Assembly: GCF_003855255.1 (NCBI RefSeq)
Contig: NZ_CP034072.1
Coordinates: forward strand, 6,366,753 to 6,430,752
Direction of reading: 5' to 3'
DNA length: 64,000 nucleotides
Source: Mycolicibacterium nivoides
GTDB taxonomy: Bacteria > Actinomycetota > Actinomycetes > Mycobacteriales > Mycobacteriaceae
The notes under the pieces: model-generated
Told to the model about the DNA's origin: nothing
The model's input: only the letters and a program-made list of their open reading frames with translations
Database searches by the model: none
Position numbers and translations under genes: made by a program
Shown here: positions 1 to 8,234 of the stretch, piece after piece
Layout: the number at the start of each line of letters is the position of its first letter
How positions within the stretch are numbered: the stretch's first letter is position 1

Positions 1-40
1 AAGTACGCCGTTTTCATCTGATGAATCAGGGGCGTTCCGA

Positions 41-726
41 ATGGCCCTCGCCCGACGCTTGAGGTCGATGTGGCCAAAGCGCTTCGACGCCGACGAGTTA
101 CGGCAGATTCGCCAGGCCAGTAGAGCCTCCGTTCGGTCCGGCTGCCGCGACACGCGCCGACGAACGCGCGTTTCGCGGTGGATCTACACTCCTACGGGCG
201 TGCGATTCAACGAATTGCGGCACCTGCAGACCGTCGACTTCTCCCGCAACCCGCACGCACCGGAGTTCGGCCGCTACGGCGTCGCGAAGGTCTGCTACGG
301 CAAGGCCAAGAAGGCTCCCCACCCAAACGCCGCACCGTGCTCACGGTCTTCGACTGCACACCGGACATCATCAGCGACTGGCTCACCCACGGTCAGCCCT
401 ACTTCGGCAACGGCATCGACCGATTCCCCAGCGAGCGCGGCGCCCTGGTCGCCGAACGAACCCTGCTGCGCAGATTCCGGCGGTACTGCAACGACCTCGA
501 ACTCTCCGCGGGACTGGATCTGCACTCCTTCCGACGCTCCTACATCACCCCCCTCATCGAAGACGGTTGGGACGCCAAGTTCGTCCAAGACCAGGCCGGC
601 CACGAATACGCCAGCACCACATCGCTCTACACCGGCGTCTCGAGCGACTTCCGCACCCGCACCCTGCGCCGCGTCCTGGACCGGACCATCAAAGACGCCC
701 TCTCCTTCGACGAAGAGACCTCATGA
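41..726 (+). pseudogene. Tyrosine recombinase/integrase, frameshifted and 5'-truncated
   Basis: Two adjacent frames together encode the catalytic part of a tyrosine recombinase. The upstream frame carries the first Arg region (TGVRFNELRHL) and the CYGKAKK segment. The downstream frame carries SPPKRRTVLTVFD, then HSFRRSY (HxxR), GHEYAS and the nucleophile SLYTGVS. The frame changes near 311-316: restoring one G would give KAKKGSPPKRR, so a 1-nt deletion is likely. The N-terminal core-binding domain is missing from the window. All catalytic residues can be seen but the gene cannot make one chain unless this is a sequencing error. It leads directly into the HTH gene (stop and start overlap), as in intact recombinase modules. 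Confidence 0.8.
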
Positions 727-1070
727 AACGCGACGTCGACTACACCTGGCGCCTCGCCGAGCTGATGGCCGCCCACGGCATGCACAACAGCACCGATCTC
801 ATCCCCCGCCTCGCTGAACGCGGAATACAACTATCCCGGCCCCAGGTGTACCGCATCGTGCACCAACGCCCCGAACGCGTCGCCCTGCAGTTGATGGCAG
901 CACTGTGCGACATCCTCGGCTGCGGCGTCGAAGACCTCGTCACAGTCACCGCCACTGACGTCCGCAAGAAGAAGACTGCTTCCGGCACCACTGCACCACC
1001 CAACGTGGTCGAACTCAACGAGTCCATCCGGCCCCGACGAGCACGCATCATCACCGATGGCAACGATTAA
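723..1070 (+). CDS. XRE-type helix-turn-helix protein of recombinase module
   Basis: 115-residue DNA-binding protein. The HTH lies around residues 20-60 (ISRLAERGIQLSRPQVYRIV-like layout, then LMAALCDILGCGVEDLV, typical of the HTH_26/Cro-C1 class). The ATG overlaps the stop of the upstream recombinase by 4 nt (ATGA), which fixes the start and implies translational coupling. The tail is basic and probably flexible. It likely acts as the regulatory or accessory subunit of the recombinase module. It is the only one of the three module genes that looks intact. Confidence 0.75.
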   Translation: MKRDVDYTWRLAELMAAHGMHNSTDLIPRLAERGIQLSRPQVYRIVHQRPERVALQLMAALCDILGCGVEDLVTVTATDVRKKKTASGTTAPPNVVELNESIRPRRARIITDGND

Positions 1071-1844
1071 CCCCACGCCGCGCTCCTCCACACGCGGGCG
1101 ACCGCGAGTCACCAGCGGCGCCTTCGAATCAGCCGATGCCATCGCATGGCCAACACGCTGCGGGCCTACTGGCCGCAAGATCAGCTGTGCCACAGCTGCT
1201 TCTACACCGCGATGCGCACCCGCGGCATCTGCCCAGCCTGCGGACACGAGGGCGTCCTCCCCGGCCGAACTGACGACACCGACCCACGGGCGGTCTGTCT
1301 CACCTGCGCCGACATCCCCGGCAACTTCACCTGCAAGACCTGCGGACGAGAGGGCGAACTCCACCGCCACGGCGAATGCGCCCGCTGCGCCCTGCGCCAT
1401 GACCTCTGCGCAATTCTGTTGCACCACCCCGCCGACCCGGCTGCCATGCAAGCACTCATCGAAGTGCTCTGCGCCGCCGATCGGTCCGAGAGCATCCTGA
1501 CCTGAAAACGCAACCAGCAAGTGCTGGAGCTGCTCGGCGGAATCGCCTCAGGCGCAATACCACTGACCCACGACGGCATCACCGCGGCAGGATCCGGCCG
1601 CCACGTCGATCACCTGCGCAGCCTGCTGCAGCACCACGGACTGCTCCCCCAACGCGATGAACACTTGGCGCGCTTCGAAGTCTGGCTGGCCGCCAAACTC
1701 GACGCCATCGACTCGCCGACTGTCCGCACACCCGTCGAGCAATTCGCGACCTGGCACCACCTGAACGCCTGCGCAGTGAATCTAAACCCGGTCAATTCTC
1801 CGACGGGCCAAAGCGTTCGGCCAAACAGGGGACGATCGCCGTAG
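1057..1844 (+). pseudogene. Zinc-ribbon accessory protein of recombinase module, frameshift plus nonsense
   Basis: The 5' part starts at ATG 1057, overlapping the HTH gene, and reads RGRPRVTSGAFESADAIA. The frame then switches near 1140-1150 to NTLRAYWPQDQLCHSCFY, consistent with a 5-nt insertion. The second frame has many CxxC knuckles (CHSC, CPAC, CLTC, CKTC, CARC) and ends at TGA 1503-1505 after SILT. The same frame continues past that stop as KRNQQVLELLGGIASG and reaches EQFATWHHL near 1765. The TGA therefore probably replaces a Trp codon inside a once longer protein. After about 1770 the sequence looks unrelated. Family: multi-zinc-knuckle proteins that follow recombinase and XRE genes in actinobacteria. 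Confidence 0.7.
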
Positions 1845-1850
1845 AGGGTG

Positions 1851-2840
1851 TCAGCGGCGGATCTCGGCCCGGATTCGATCCCAGGTACCGGTGGCGATCT
1901 TGTCGCGCACGTCATCGGTCAGCTCGGCCTGAGTCAGGAAATTTCGTGCCGCCCCGCTACTGGTTGGCACGTAGGGGAAGTCGGCGGCGAACATGACACG
2001 GTCATCGCCGACGACCTCCAACGCCCACTTCAGGTATCGATGGCTAAAGATGCCGCCGGGGGTCAGGAACGCGTTATGGCAGACATAGTCGGTGATAGTG
2101 CGTTCCAGACGAGCCACCGCGGCGATGCCATCGATCCGGTCCAGGTAGAACGGCAACATCTCTCCCCAATGACCCAAGATGATTTGCAAATCGGGGAAGC
2201 GATCGAACACTCCGGCCAGCACCAGACGAAGGAACTGCAACCCGGCGTCGTAATGCCAACCCATCCCGTAAGTGGCTAGTCCGGTACCGACATGGTCGCT
2301 CAAGCCCCCGTAGTAGGCCTGCCGAACCGGTGGCGGCGGGGTCTGCGGATGCAGGTATAGCGGCGCCCGCAACGCCTCAGCAGCCTCGAACAGAGGCCAG
2401 AATTGCTGATGATCAATGGATTGCCCCTGGATACGGCCAAAGATCAGGGCGCCCTCGAAACCTAGTTCCCGCACCGCACGGTCCAATTCGGCCGCAGCTT
2501 GTTCGGGACGTTGTGGCGCCAAGGTCGCAAACGCTTGAAATCGCTGCGGGTGGCGAGACACGGTGTCGGCAATCTCATCGTTAACCGCGGTTTGCAATGC
2601 GACGGCATCGACCGCCGGTAGGTCGAAGAGCCCCGGCGTGGTCAACGACAACACCTGCACGTCGATGCCGGCGTCATCCATGAGCGCCAGCCGCTGTTCG
2701 CCCAGGGATGCGAGATTGCGACCCAGGCCCGATGCAGGGTCGAACGATGCCATCGGATCGCGGCCTCGATCGGGCAGGCGCTGCCACGCCGAGGCGACTG
2801 ACGGCAGGACGTAGTGCTCCTCGAGCGCGCTGATCTTCAC
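1851..2840 (-). CDS. Amidohydrolase_2 family metal-dependent hydrolase/decarboxylase
   Basis: 329-residue TIM-barrel protein of the ACMSD/gamma-resorcylate decarboxylase branch. An EEHY metal-site motif is at residues 7-10, a barrel histidine in LYLHPQ, another in ILGHWGE, and the closing Asp in FAADFPY. Family members decarboxylate or hydrolyse aromatic or heterocyclic carboxylates using Zn or Mn; the substrate cannot be told here. The start is GTG 2838-2840. A promoter with 19-nt spacing and a SoxR-type palindrome lies about 95 nt upstream and points at this gene, so it is probably induced by redox-active compounds through the divergent soxR. Confidence 0.8.
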   Translation of the reverse strand: MKISALEEHYVLPSVASAWQRLPDRGRDPMASFDPASGLGRNLASLGEQRLALMDDAGIDVQVLSLTTPGLFDLPAVDAVALQTAVNDEIADTVSRHPQRFQAFATLAPQRPEQAAAELDRAVRELGFEGALIFGRIQGQSIDHQQFWPLFEAAEALRAPLYLHPQTPPPPVRQAYYGGLSDHVGTGLATYGMGWHYDAGLQFLRLVLAGVFDRFPDLQIILGHWGEMLPFYLDRIDGIAAVARLERTITDYVCHNAFLTPGGIFSHRYLKWALEVVGDDRVMFAADFPYVPTSSGAARNFLTQAELTDDVRDKIATGTWDRIRAEIRR

Positions 2841-2933
2841 GATCTGGTCGCCACTACCGTCGGACCGCTTGTTGCGAGGCTCCCCTGAACGGTACGGCGG
2901 TCTCGCGCCGCCGAATCGATACTCATGACGGGT

Positions 2934-2964
2934 AGGCTATGACTTCAAGTCCAGTTGAAGTCAA
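2934..2964 (-). promoter_or_regulatory. SoxR-type (MerR-family) promoter/operator for the amidohydrolase
   Basis: On the minus strand, a -35 TTGACT (2959-2964) and a -10 TAGCCT (2934-2939) are separated by 19 nt, the long spacing typical of MerR-family promoters. The spacer holds an inverted repeat with 9-nt arms TGACTTCAA and TTGAAGTCA (2940-2963). Its 18-nt core CTTCAAGTCCAGTTGAAG resembles the enteric SoxR box. It also lies just upstream of soxR, so autoregulation is possible. Confidence 0.75.
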
Positions 2965-2977
2965 GGAAGGGAAGTCT

Positions 2978-3433
2978 TTGTCGTACAAACCAACCGACAT
3001 GCTCACGGTCGGTGAGGTAGCCCAACGCGCCGGAATCGCCACTAGCGCAGTGCGTTTCTACGAAGACCAAGGCCTCATCACTTCAGTGCGCACACTCGGG
3101 AACCAACGCCGCTATCCCCGTCACGTATTGCGCCGCATCAGCATCATCCAAGCCGCCCGCCGGTTCGGCGTCACCTTGGCCGAGGTATCCGCCGTCTTCA
3201 CCGACCTGCCCGACAACCGAATGCCAAGCAAGGCCGACTGGAACCGAATCTCGCGTCACTGGCACGCTCAACTCCAAGCGCGACGCCTCGAGATCGAACA
3301 CCTCGAAGCAGAACTCACCGGATGCATCGGATGCGGCTGCCTGTCACTGGCAACCTGCCGCATCGTCAATCACGACGACGAACTCGCCCGACAAGGCCCC
3401 GGCCCACGACGACTCATCAGCGCCGCCGACTGA
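2978..3433 (+). CDS. soxR: Redox-sensitive transcriptional activator SoxR
   Basis: MerR-family regulator of about 151 residues. It has an N-terminal winged HTH (TVGEVAQRAGIATSAVRFYEDQ), a dimerisation helix, and the [2Fe-2S] cluster motif CIGCGCLSLATC (CX2CXCX5C), which is diagnostic for SoxR. TTG 2978 is preferred because it follows a purine-rich Shine-Dalgarno (2963-2974); an upstream ATG at 2939 would place the operator inside the coding sequence, and ATG 2999 is another possibility. It senses redox-cycling compounds through cluster oxidation. The divergent amidohydrolase is the obvious local target. Confidence 0.88.
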   Translation: MSYKPTDMLTVGEVAQRAGIATSAVRFYEDQGLITSVRTLGNQRRYPRHVLRRISIIQAARRFGVTLAEVSAVFTDLPDNRMPSKADWNRISRHWHAQLQARRLEIEHLEAELTGCIGCGCLSLATCRIVNHDDELARQGPGPRRLISAAD

Positions 3434-3542
3434 CTCGCGCCAAGCTGCCAAAGGGCACGCGTCAACAACGTGTCGTGCCGCAACAGTTGTTGCGGGTCAT
3501 GACGTTGTGGACGGCGGCGGGGCACGCTGGGTGAGCCTTGTT

Positions 3543-4016
3543 CTATGGCGTTCGCGTCGTGGCTCGGTGTCGGCGAACGGCGTCGCGGTTGGCGCAGTGG
3601 TAGGTGCAGTATCTCTGCGTTCCCGGTCGACTGCAGTCAACAAAAGCGTGTGCACAGTCTTCGGCTGCGCAGCGGTGGATGCGGTGCATTCCGCGTTCGG
3701 TGAGGTATTGGGCCGCAGCGGCGCTGGTCCACCGGCCAGGGTGGCGGCGAAGCCCGCGTGGGGATCGCGGTAGTGGAGGTGCCAGCCACTTCCGTCGTGA
3801 TTGGTAATCGACGGACTGACCGTGAAGCGTGCCAGCATCTCGTTGAGAGCGTCGACTCGGTTGGTTTCGGTGGTGGCATCGATGACCCGCGCCCACTCCT
3901 GGAGGAAGGCCTGCACGTCACGCAGGTCGGCGCCGGTGGCGCGACGCTGGGCTGGCATCCCTAGCTGAGTCCACCGGTCCTCCAATTCCGCGGGTGTCGA
4001 CGCGCAGTAGTTCCCT
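3543..4016 (-). pseudogene. CGNR zinc-finger transcriptional regulator, frameshifted, N-terminus lost
   Basis: The N-terminal half of an ABATE-type domain is readable (FTVSPSITNHDGSGWHLHY, then AGFAATLAG). The C-terminal CGNR zinc finger lies in another frame (CAAEDCAHAF, then YCTYHCANRDAVRRHRA). Adding one base near 3734-3738 would join them as LAGWTSAAAAQYL. An in-frame stop at about 4017-4019 closes the reading frame upstream and no good start with a Shine-Dalgarno is seen, so the 5' end is also damaged. Intact relatives are about 180-200 residues long and act as putative regulators. Confidence 0.65.
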
Positions 4017-4110
4017 GGTCAGAGAAGTTGGTCCACACTCAAGATTATCTATCAAATGGAGCGCGGCGGCCCGACTGCTCGGGGTACGCCACCTGGGTGG
4101 ACACTATGAC

Positions 4111-4662
4111 GTGGCCCTTTCTGCAACAGTATTCAAAGTCGAACTCGGCGTCTCCGACGTCGATCACGGTTACTACGCCGATCACGCGCTGACCGTGGCC
4201 CGTCATCCCAGTGAGACCGATGAGCGGATGGTGGTGCGGTTGTTGGCGTTTGGGCTGCGCGCACACCGACTCAGCGCGGTCGACGGTGAGTTGGCGTTCG
4301 GGGCGGGCCTGTCCACCCCTGGCGTACCGGACTTGCGGCTCGCCGACTACACCGGCCGGATCCTGGAGTGGATCAACGTCGGCCAGCCCGACGAACGTGC
4401 CTTGGGCAAGGCGGCCAGCCAGGCCGACCAGGTGCTGCTGTTCCCGTTTGCCGCCGGCGTGCCCACCTGGTGGCGCACCGTCGGCCCTAAAGTGGCGGGG
4501 CTGCCGAATTTGTCGGTGGTGCAGATACCGCACGCAGCGGTGCAGCGACTGGCCCAGACTGTTGATCGGCGGGTCACGGCGCAGGTGATGGTGATCGAAG
4601 GTCAGGTGACGATGACCGTAGGCGGAGTCGACGTTACCTTCACGCCCGAGCCATTGAAGTGA
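4111..4662 (+). CDS. YaeQ family protein
   Basis: 183 residues starting at GTG 4111 (ALSATVFKVELGVSDVDHGY). Strong family landmarks are DHALTVARHPSETDERMVVRLLAF near the N-terminus and WINVGQPDE in the middle. YaeQ folds like PD-(D/E)XK nucleases and the family role is not settled. The length matches the family (about 180). A longer in-frame extension to 3994 exists, but its residues do not look like YaeQ and it crosses the region upstream of the broken CGNR gene. A weak GGTGG lies about 10 nt upstream. Confidence 0.85.
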   Translation: MALSATVFKVELGVSDVDHGYYADHALTVARHPSETDERMVVRLLAFGLRAHRLSAVDGELAFGAGLSTPGVPDLRLADYTGRILEWINVGQPDERALGKAASQADQVLLFPFAAGVPTWWRTVGPKVAGLPNLSVVQIPHAAVQRLAQTVDRRVTAQVMVIEGQVTMTVGGVDVTFTPEPLK

Positions 4663-4882
4663 ACGTCTGAGCCCGAGACGCTAGTCGATGGCGTTAGCGC
4701 GTTTTGGCTTGAGTCGTCCGGTGGGGGCACGTCCCGGACGGTTCCCTTACGCTACGGCAACTCCGCCGGCAACCCGACGTCCGATCATCGGCAACCGGCA
4801 ACAACTTGTTGCGATCTCGCACATCACAGGTGGCTCATACAACACTCGTTATCACGTTGTTCCCCAACGTATTTCGCCGCCG

Positions 4883-5686
4883 TCACCGGTCGCTCGTAGT
4901 TCGACCCAGCAGGTCGTGTTCCAGGAAATCTCGGAAGATTCGCGCGAGATTCTTCGCGGTTGCGTCGGAGTAATCACCGAGTCGGTTTCCGAGTTGAAAG
5001 GCCTCATTGATGACGGCCCGCCGTGGCAGTTCAGCACGGACGTCGTCGCCGAATTCCGTCTCTACCCGTTCCCTGATCGACTGGTCGATACCGTTTCTAC
5101 GGTCGAAACCGGATAGAACTACACCACACCACTTGAGTGGATGTGTTCGTTGGATACGCTCAACTCTGTCACGCGCCTCGCGGGCTTTGCGTACCGCATC
5201 AAGGGTCGGAGTGATCGGCGCGTACGCAACATCACCTAGATGCATTGCCAGGGCTTCCAGCGAGCCAGTGCGGCCGCCGGTGTCGATCAAGACAACCTCA
5301 TAACGGCCAAAGATGCCGGCAACGTCAAAGATGGCCCGCAGCAATCCGGAGTCCGGCACGCCGAAGCCCGCAACACGGCCTAAGGAAGCACCTGCAGGCA
5401 GCAAATCGATGCCGGGCCATCGAGTTTCAATGATCTCCTCATCGATTCGCTTCGCGCCCTTGTCGGGATTCCCCCAAAAACTGATATCGGCATCCTCAAG
5501 CACTGAACCCAAGCCGGTCGAATGCTGCGACACTCCGAAGTGGTTAGACAGATTTCGCTCTGGGTCTGCGTCGACTAACAACGCGGAGATCCCGGCCCGC
5601 GAGGCCTCCCCCGCCAGCATCATCTGCCATAGCGTTTTCGCTGTTCCGCCCTTACCCGAAAGCACCAGCGCCGAAACAGCTACCAT
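4883..5686 (-). CDS. Orphan ParA-family ATPase with deviant P-loop
   Basis: 267-residue deviant-Walker NTPase. The P-loop near residue 11 reads KGGTAKT where ParA/MinD proteins have KGGxGKT. LLVDADPERNLS follows (Asp of the switch I/A' motif), and VVLIDTGGRTG is the Walker B region. No ParB or parS is adjacent, so a role in chromosome segregation is unlikely. Such solitary ParA proteins occur in plasmid-derived or integrated elements, or position protein cargo. The start is ATG 5686 with a GAGG-like site upstream. The Gly-to-Ala change could weaken nucleotide hydrolysis. Confidence 0.75.
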   Translation of the reverse strand: MVAVSALVLSGKGGTAKTLWQMMLAGEASRAGISALLVDADPERNLSNHFGVSQHSTGLGSVLEDADISFWGNPDKGAKRIDEEIIETRWPGIDLLPAGASLGRVAGFGVPDSGLLRAIFDVAGIFGRYEVVLIDTGGRTGSLEALAMHLGDVAYAPITPTLDAVRKAREARDRVERIQRTHPLKWCGVVLSGFDRRNGIDQSIRERVETEFGDDVRAELPRRAVINEAFQLGNRLGDYSDATAKNLARIFRDFLEHDLLGRTTSDR

Positions 5687-6032
5687 TGCGAGCCTCTATG
5701 CAATGCCGGACTCACCTCGCTGTATTCCTCCATCGTGTTCGCGTGTTTGTCAGACACCGCGCGTTCTCAGCGTATATGTCGAATAGCGGATATCCCTTCG
5801 CCACCCGATGTGGACGGGCATCACGGCGGGCTGATCGGGGCCGTGATCCTATGTGGTGGACACGGGAGGAGCGCTTCCTCCCCCGTTGTCGTCAGATGAA
5901 TCATCTTGAGCCCGAGCTCGTTACGAGTCATCTCCAAAACCAGCGCCCGCCGTGTCCGGTGTAGCGGAAGTTGGCCATTGCACGCGAGGAAGGCCTCCCC
6001 AGGCAGCAAATGTAAGGGTACCCTAACTAAGC
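5687..6032. other. Intergenic region between parA-like gene and methyltransferase
   Basis: 346 nt without a convincing gene. It holds two imperfect inverted repeats: TCACGGC with GCCGTGA (5821-5846), and GGAGGA/TCCTCC around a short GCGCT centre (5864-5881). The second may be an operator or a weak terminator. The right end carries the candidate promoter of the methyltransferase. Confidence 0.4.
6013..6031 (+). promoter_or_regulatory. Candidate IdeR/DtxR-like box overlapping a leaderless promoter
   Basis: TAAGGGTACCCTAACTAAG matches 13 of 19 positions of the DtxR/IdeR consensus as I recall it and contains the perfect 10-nt palindrome AGGGTACCCT. TACCCT (6019-6024) would also serve as a -10 whose start point falls at or next to ATG 6033, consistent with a leaderless message lacking a Shine-Dalgarno. 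The iron-box reading is tentative. Confidence 0.3.
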
Positions 6033-6629
6033 ATGACCACCACCAAAGCCGACGACCTGCTGCGGGTGCTGCGCGGGATTGTGGGCAACTTTCCGTATCC
6101 GCATCAAGCCGCCTTCTTCCTCGACAATCCGGTCCGCCGAATGCTCGAGAACCCGGCCGACGCCATCGAAGCGATCGGGTTGACCGGCAACGAGCGGGTC
6201 CTCGAGCTCGGTCCGGGCCCCGGATTTTTCAGCGTGGAGATCGCCCGGCGACTCACCGGCGGACATCTCGACTTGTTCGATCTGCAACCGGAGATGCTCG
6301 CTAAGGCGCGGCGGAAGCTGGAGCGGGCCGGCTACTCCGACATCGGTACCCACACCGGGGATGCCGGTGCACCACTACCCTTCGACGACGCCAGCTTCGA
6401 CGTCGCATTTCTCGCCGAGGTGATCGGCGAGGTCCCCGATAAGGCAGCGTGCCTCGGCTCGCTCAAACGCATCATCAAACCCGGTGGGCTGCTGGTGTTC
6501 CACGAGGAATTTCCCGACCCAGACCGGCTCAGCGTCGCCGAGCTCCGCGACTTGGCCGAACCCGCCGGGTTCACCTTGGTCGACGTCACCGGCAACCGAT
6601 GGCGAGACACTGTGCGCTTCCGCTCCTAG
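6033..6629 (+). CDS. Class I SAM-dependent methyltransferase
   Basis: 198 residues. Motif I is VLELGPGPGFFSVEIA near residue 54, followed by acidic LDLFDLQPEML, DAGAPLPFDD (motif II region) and LKRIIKPGGLLVF (motif III). This is the UbiE/Methyltransf_11 layout. The acceptor substrate is unknown. No Shine-Dalgarno precedes the ATG, so translation is probably leaderless. It runs convergent to allB, 13 nt away, and is probably unrelated to the allantoin genes. Confidence 0.8.
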   Translation: MTTTKADDLLRVLRGIVGNFPYPHQAAFFLDNPVRRMLENPADAIEAIGLTGNERVLELGPGPGFFSVEIARRLTGGHLDLFDLQPEMLAKARRKLERAGYSDIGTHTGDAGAPLPFDDASFDVAFLAEVIGEVPDKAACLGSLKRIIKPGGLLVFHEEFPDPDRLSVAELRDLAEPAGFTLVDVTGNRWRDTVRFRS

Positions 6630-6642
6630 ACTGCGCCCTGCA

Positions 6643-8010
6643 CTAAACGCCGCCGCGGCGCAGCATCCGACCCTGTGCGATCTTGAAGTCAATCTTCTTG
6701 CCGCGCAACCAGGTACTCGTCACGACACCGGCGAGTGCACGTCCGTCGTACGGGCTGATCGGGTTCTTGTGGTGAAGCTTGTGCACGTCGACCACTTGCG
6801 CAGACTCGGGCTCGAAGATCGCGAAGTCGGCGTCGTAGCCGAGCGCGATCTTGCCCTTGTTGTTCAGGCCAGCGAGTGCTGCGGGTTTGGCCGCCATCCA
6901 CTCGAGCACCTGGGTGAGTTCTATCCCGCGACGCTTGGCCTCGGTCCAGATCAACGACAGGCCGAGCTGAAGCGACGCGACGCCGCCCCATGCAACGCCG
7001 AAGTCACCGTTCTCGACGTCCTTCAGGTCGACCGTCGACGGTGAGTGGTCAGAGACGATGCAGTCGATCGTGCCATCGAGCAGGCCTTGCCACAGAAGTT
7101 CCCGATTCGACGCCTCACGGATCGGCGGACAGCACTTGAATGCGGTTGCGCCGTTCGGGATCTCCTCGGCCAGCAGAGTCAGATAGTGCGGGCACGTCTC
7201 GACAGAGATCCTGACGCCATCACGTTTGGCCGTCGCGAGCATCGGCAGGGCGTCCGAGGACGACAGGTGCAGGATGTGCGCGCGGGCTCCGGTCCACCGA
7301 GCGCGTTCGATGACCTCGGCGATCGCTACGTTCTCGGCACCGCGCGGCCGTGACGCCAGGAAGCGTTCATACCGGTCCCCCTCGGCTGAGGGTGCATGGT
7401 CGATGGCGCGAGAATCCTCGGCGTGCACGATCATCATGGAGTCGAAGCCGGCCAGTACGGCCATGTCCTTCTCCATCTCATCCGCGTCGAGATGCGGGAA
7501 TTCGTCGACACCAGAATGCAGTAGGAAGCATTTGAAGCCGAACACGCCATCGTCGTGCAGACCGCGCAGATCGTCGGTGTTGCCAGGGATCGCGCCGCCC
7601 CAGAAACCGACGTCGATGTGTGTCTTGCCCGATGCCGCCGCGCGCTTGGCATTCAGTGCTTCGACGTTGACCGTCGGCGGAATCGAGTTGAGCGGCATGT
7701 CGATCAGCGTGGTCACACCGCCCGCTGCCGCTGCACGGGTAGCGGAGTCGAACCCCTCCCACTCGGTGCGGCCCGGCTCGTTGACATGCACGTGCGTATC
7801 GACCAACCCGGGGATCATGACCTGCTCGTCGGTGAGTTCGACGATCTCCACGCCGACGAGGGCGCTGCCCAGTGGCTCGATCGCGACGACGCGACCGTCG
7901 CGGATACCGATCTCGCGGGCGACGATTCCCGCGGTCGTCAGCGTGCGCTCGCCACGGACCACCAGGTCGAATTCGGGTTGGTTGGACCGCTCCCCTGCGT
8001 CGGCGGTCAT
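6643..8010 (-). CDS. allB: Allantoinase
   Basis: About 455 residues. A cyclic-amidohydrolase (dihydroorotase/hydantoinase-like) barrel that opens allantoin to allantoate. Metal-site landmarks are GLVDTHVHVNEPGRTEWEGF near residue 65, the Lys of GFKCFLLHSG (carbamylated in the family), MIVHAED, ILHLSSSDALP, ETCPHYL and IVSDHSPS. ATG 8010 is chosen because GGAGAG lies 6 nt upstream; a longer frame to 8046 has no such site. It diverges from the permease, and a 15-bp operator shared by the whole cluster lies 29 nt upstream. Length and motifs suggest an active enzyme. Confidence 0.93.
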   Translation of the reverse strand: MTADAGERSNQPEFDLVVRGERTLTTAGIVAREIGIRDGRVVAIEPLGSALVGVEIVELTDEQVMIPGLVDTHVHVNEPGRTEWEGFDSATRAAAAGGVTTLIDMPLNSIPPTVNVEALNAKRAAASGKTHIDVGFWGGAIPGNTDDLRGLHDDGVFGFKCFLLHSGVDEFPHLDADEMEKDMAVLAGFDSMMIVHAEDSRAIDHAPSAEGDRYERFLASRPRGAENVAIAEVIERARWTGARAHILHLSSSDALPMLATAKRDGVRISVETCPHYLTLLAEEIPNGATAFKCCPPIREASNRELLWQGLLDGTIDCIVSDHSPSTVDLKDVENGDFGVAWGGVASLQLGLSLIWTEAKRRGIELTQVLEWMAAKPAALAGLNNKGKIALGYDADFAIFEPESAQVVDVHKLHHKNPISPYDGRALAGVVTSTWLRGKKIDFKIAQGRMLRRGGV

Positions 8011-8038
8011 CGGCAGCTCTCCATAGCTACGAGCATAA

Positions 8039-8053
8039 TTCCTCATTGTGGAA
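8039..8053. promoter_or_regulatory. Operator of the allantoin cluster (IclR-type), allB side
   Basis: TTCCTCATTGTGGAA is a near-perfect palindrome matching the shared pattern TTCCNCATTGTGGAA. A weaker copy (CTCCATACTGTGGCC) lies at 8060-8074. Its place just upstream of allB and its recurrence at 8170, 12671 and 12739 point to the cluster's IclR-family regulator. Confidence 0.7.
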
Positions 8054-8169
8054 ATGAAACTCCATACTGTGGCCGACTCTAGATGTGAGCGCTGACACAG
8101 TCAATCGCGCCAAAAGCTTGACAGCCGGTATACGGATACGACTTACTTACTGAAACTGTGGAATATTAC

Positions 8170-8184
8170 TTCCGCAGAGTGGAA
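8170..8184. promoter_or_regulatory. Operator of the allantoin cluster (IclR-type), permease side
   Basis: TTCCGCAGAGTGGAA keeps both palindromic ends of the shared 15-bp pattern. An additional half site (CTGTGGAA, 8156-8163) is adjacent. It lies 51 nt before the preferred ATG of the permease gene, a good position for control of that promoter. Confidence 0.6.
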
Positions 8185-8234
8185 TGTTTGCGGCGGCGTT
8201 GAGCGTCGTCGCTCCGACCGTGACAGGCGTATCC

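Noticed and set aside
2939..2998. ATG at 2939 as the soxR start
   Set aside because: It would put the SoxR-type palindrome inside the coding sequence and lacks a ribosome site; the TTG at 2978 has one.
3463..3492. CAACAAC/GTTGTTG repeat between soxR and the CGNR remnant as a terminator
   Set aside because: Only 7 bp, AT-rich and with a 16-nt loop; too weak to support.
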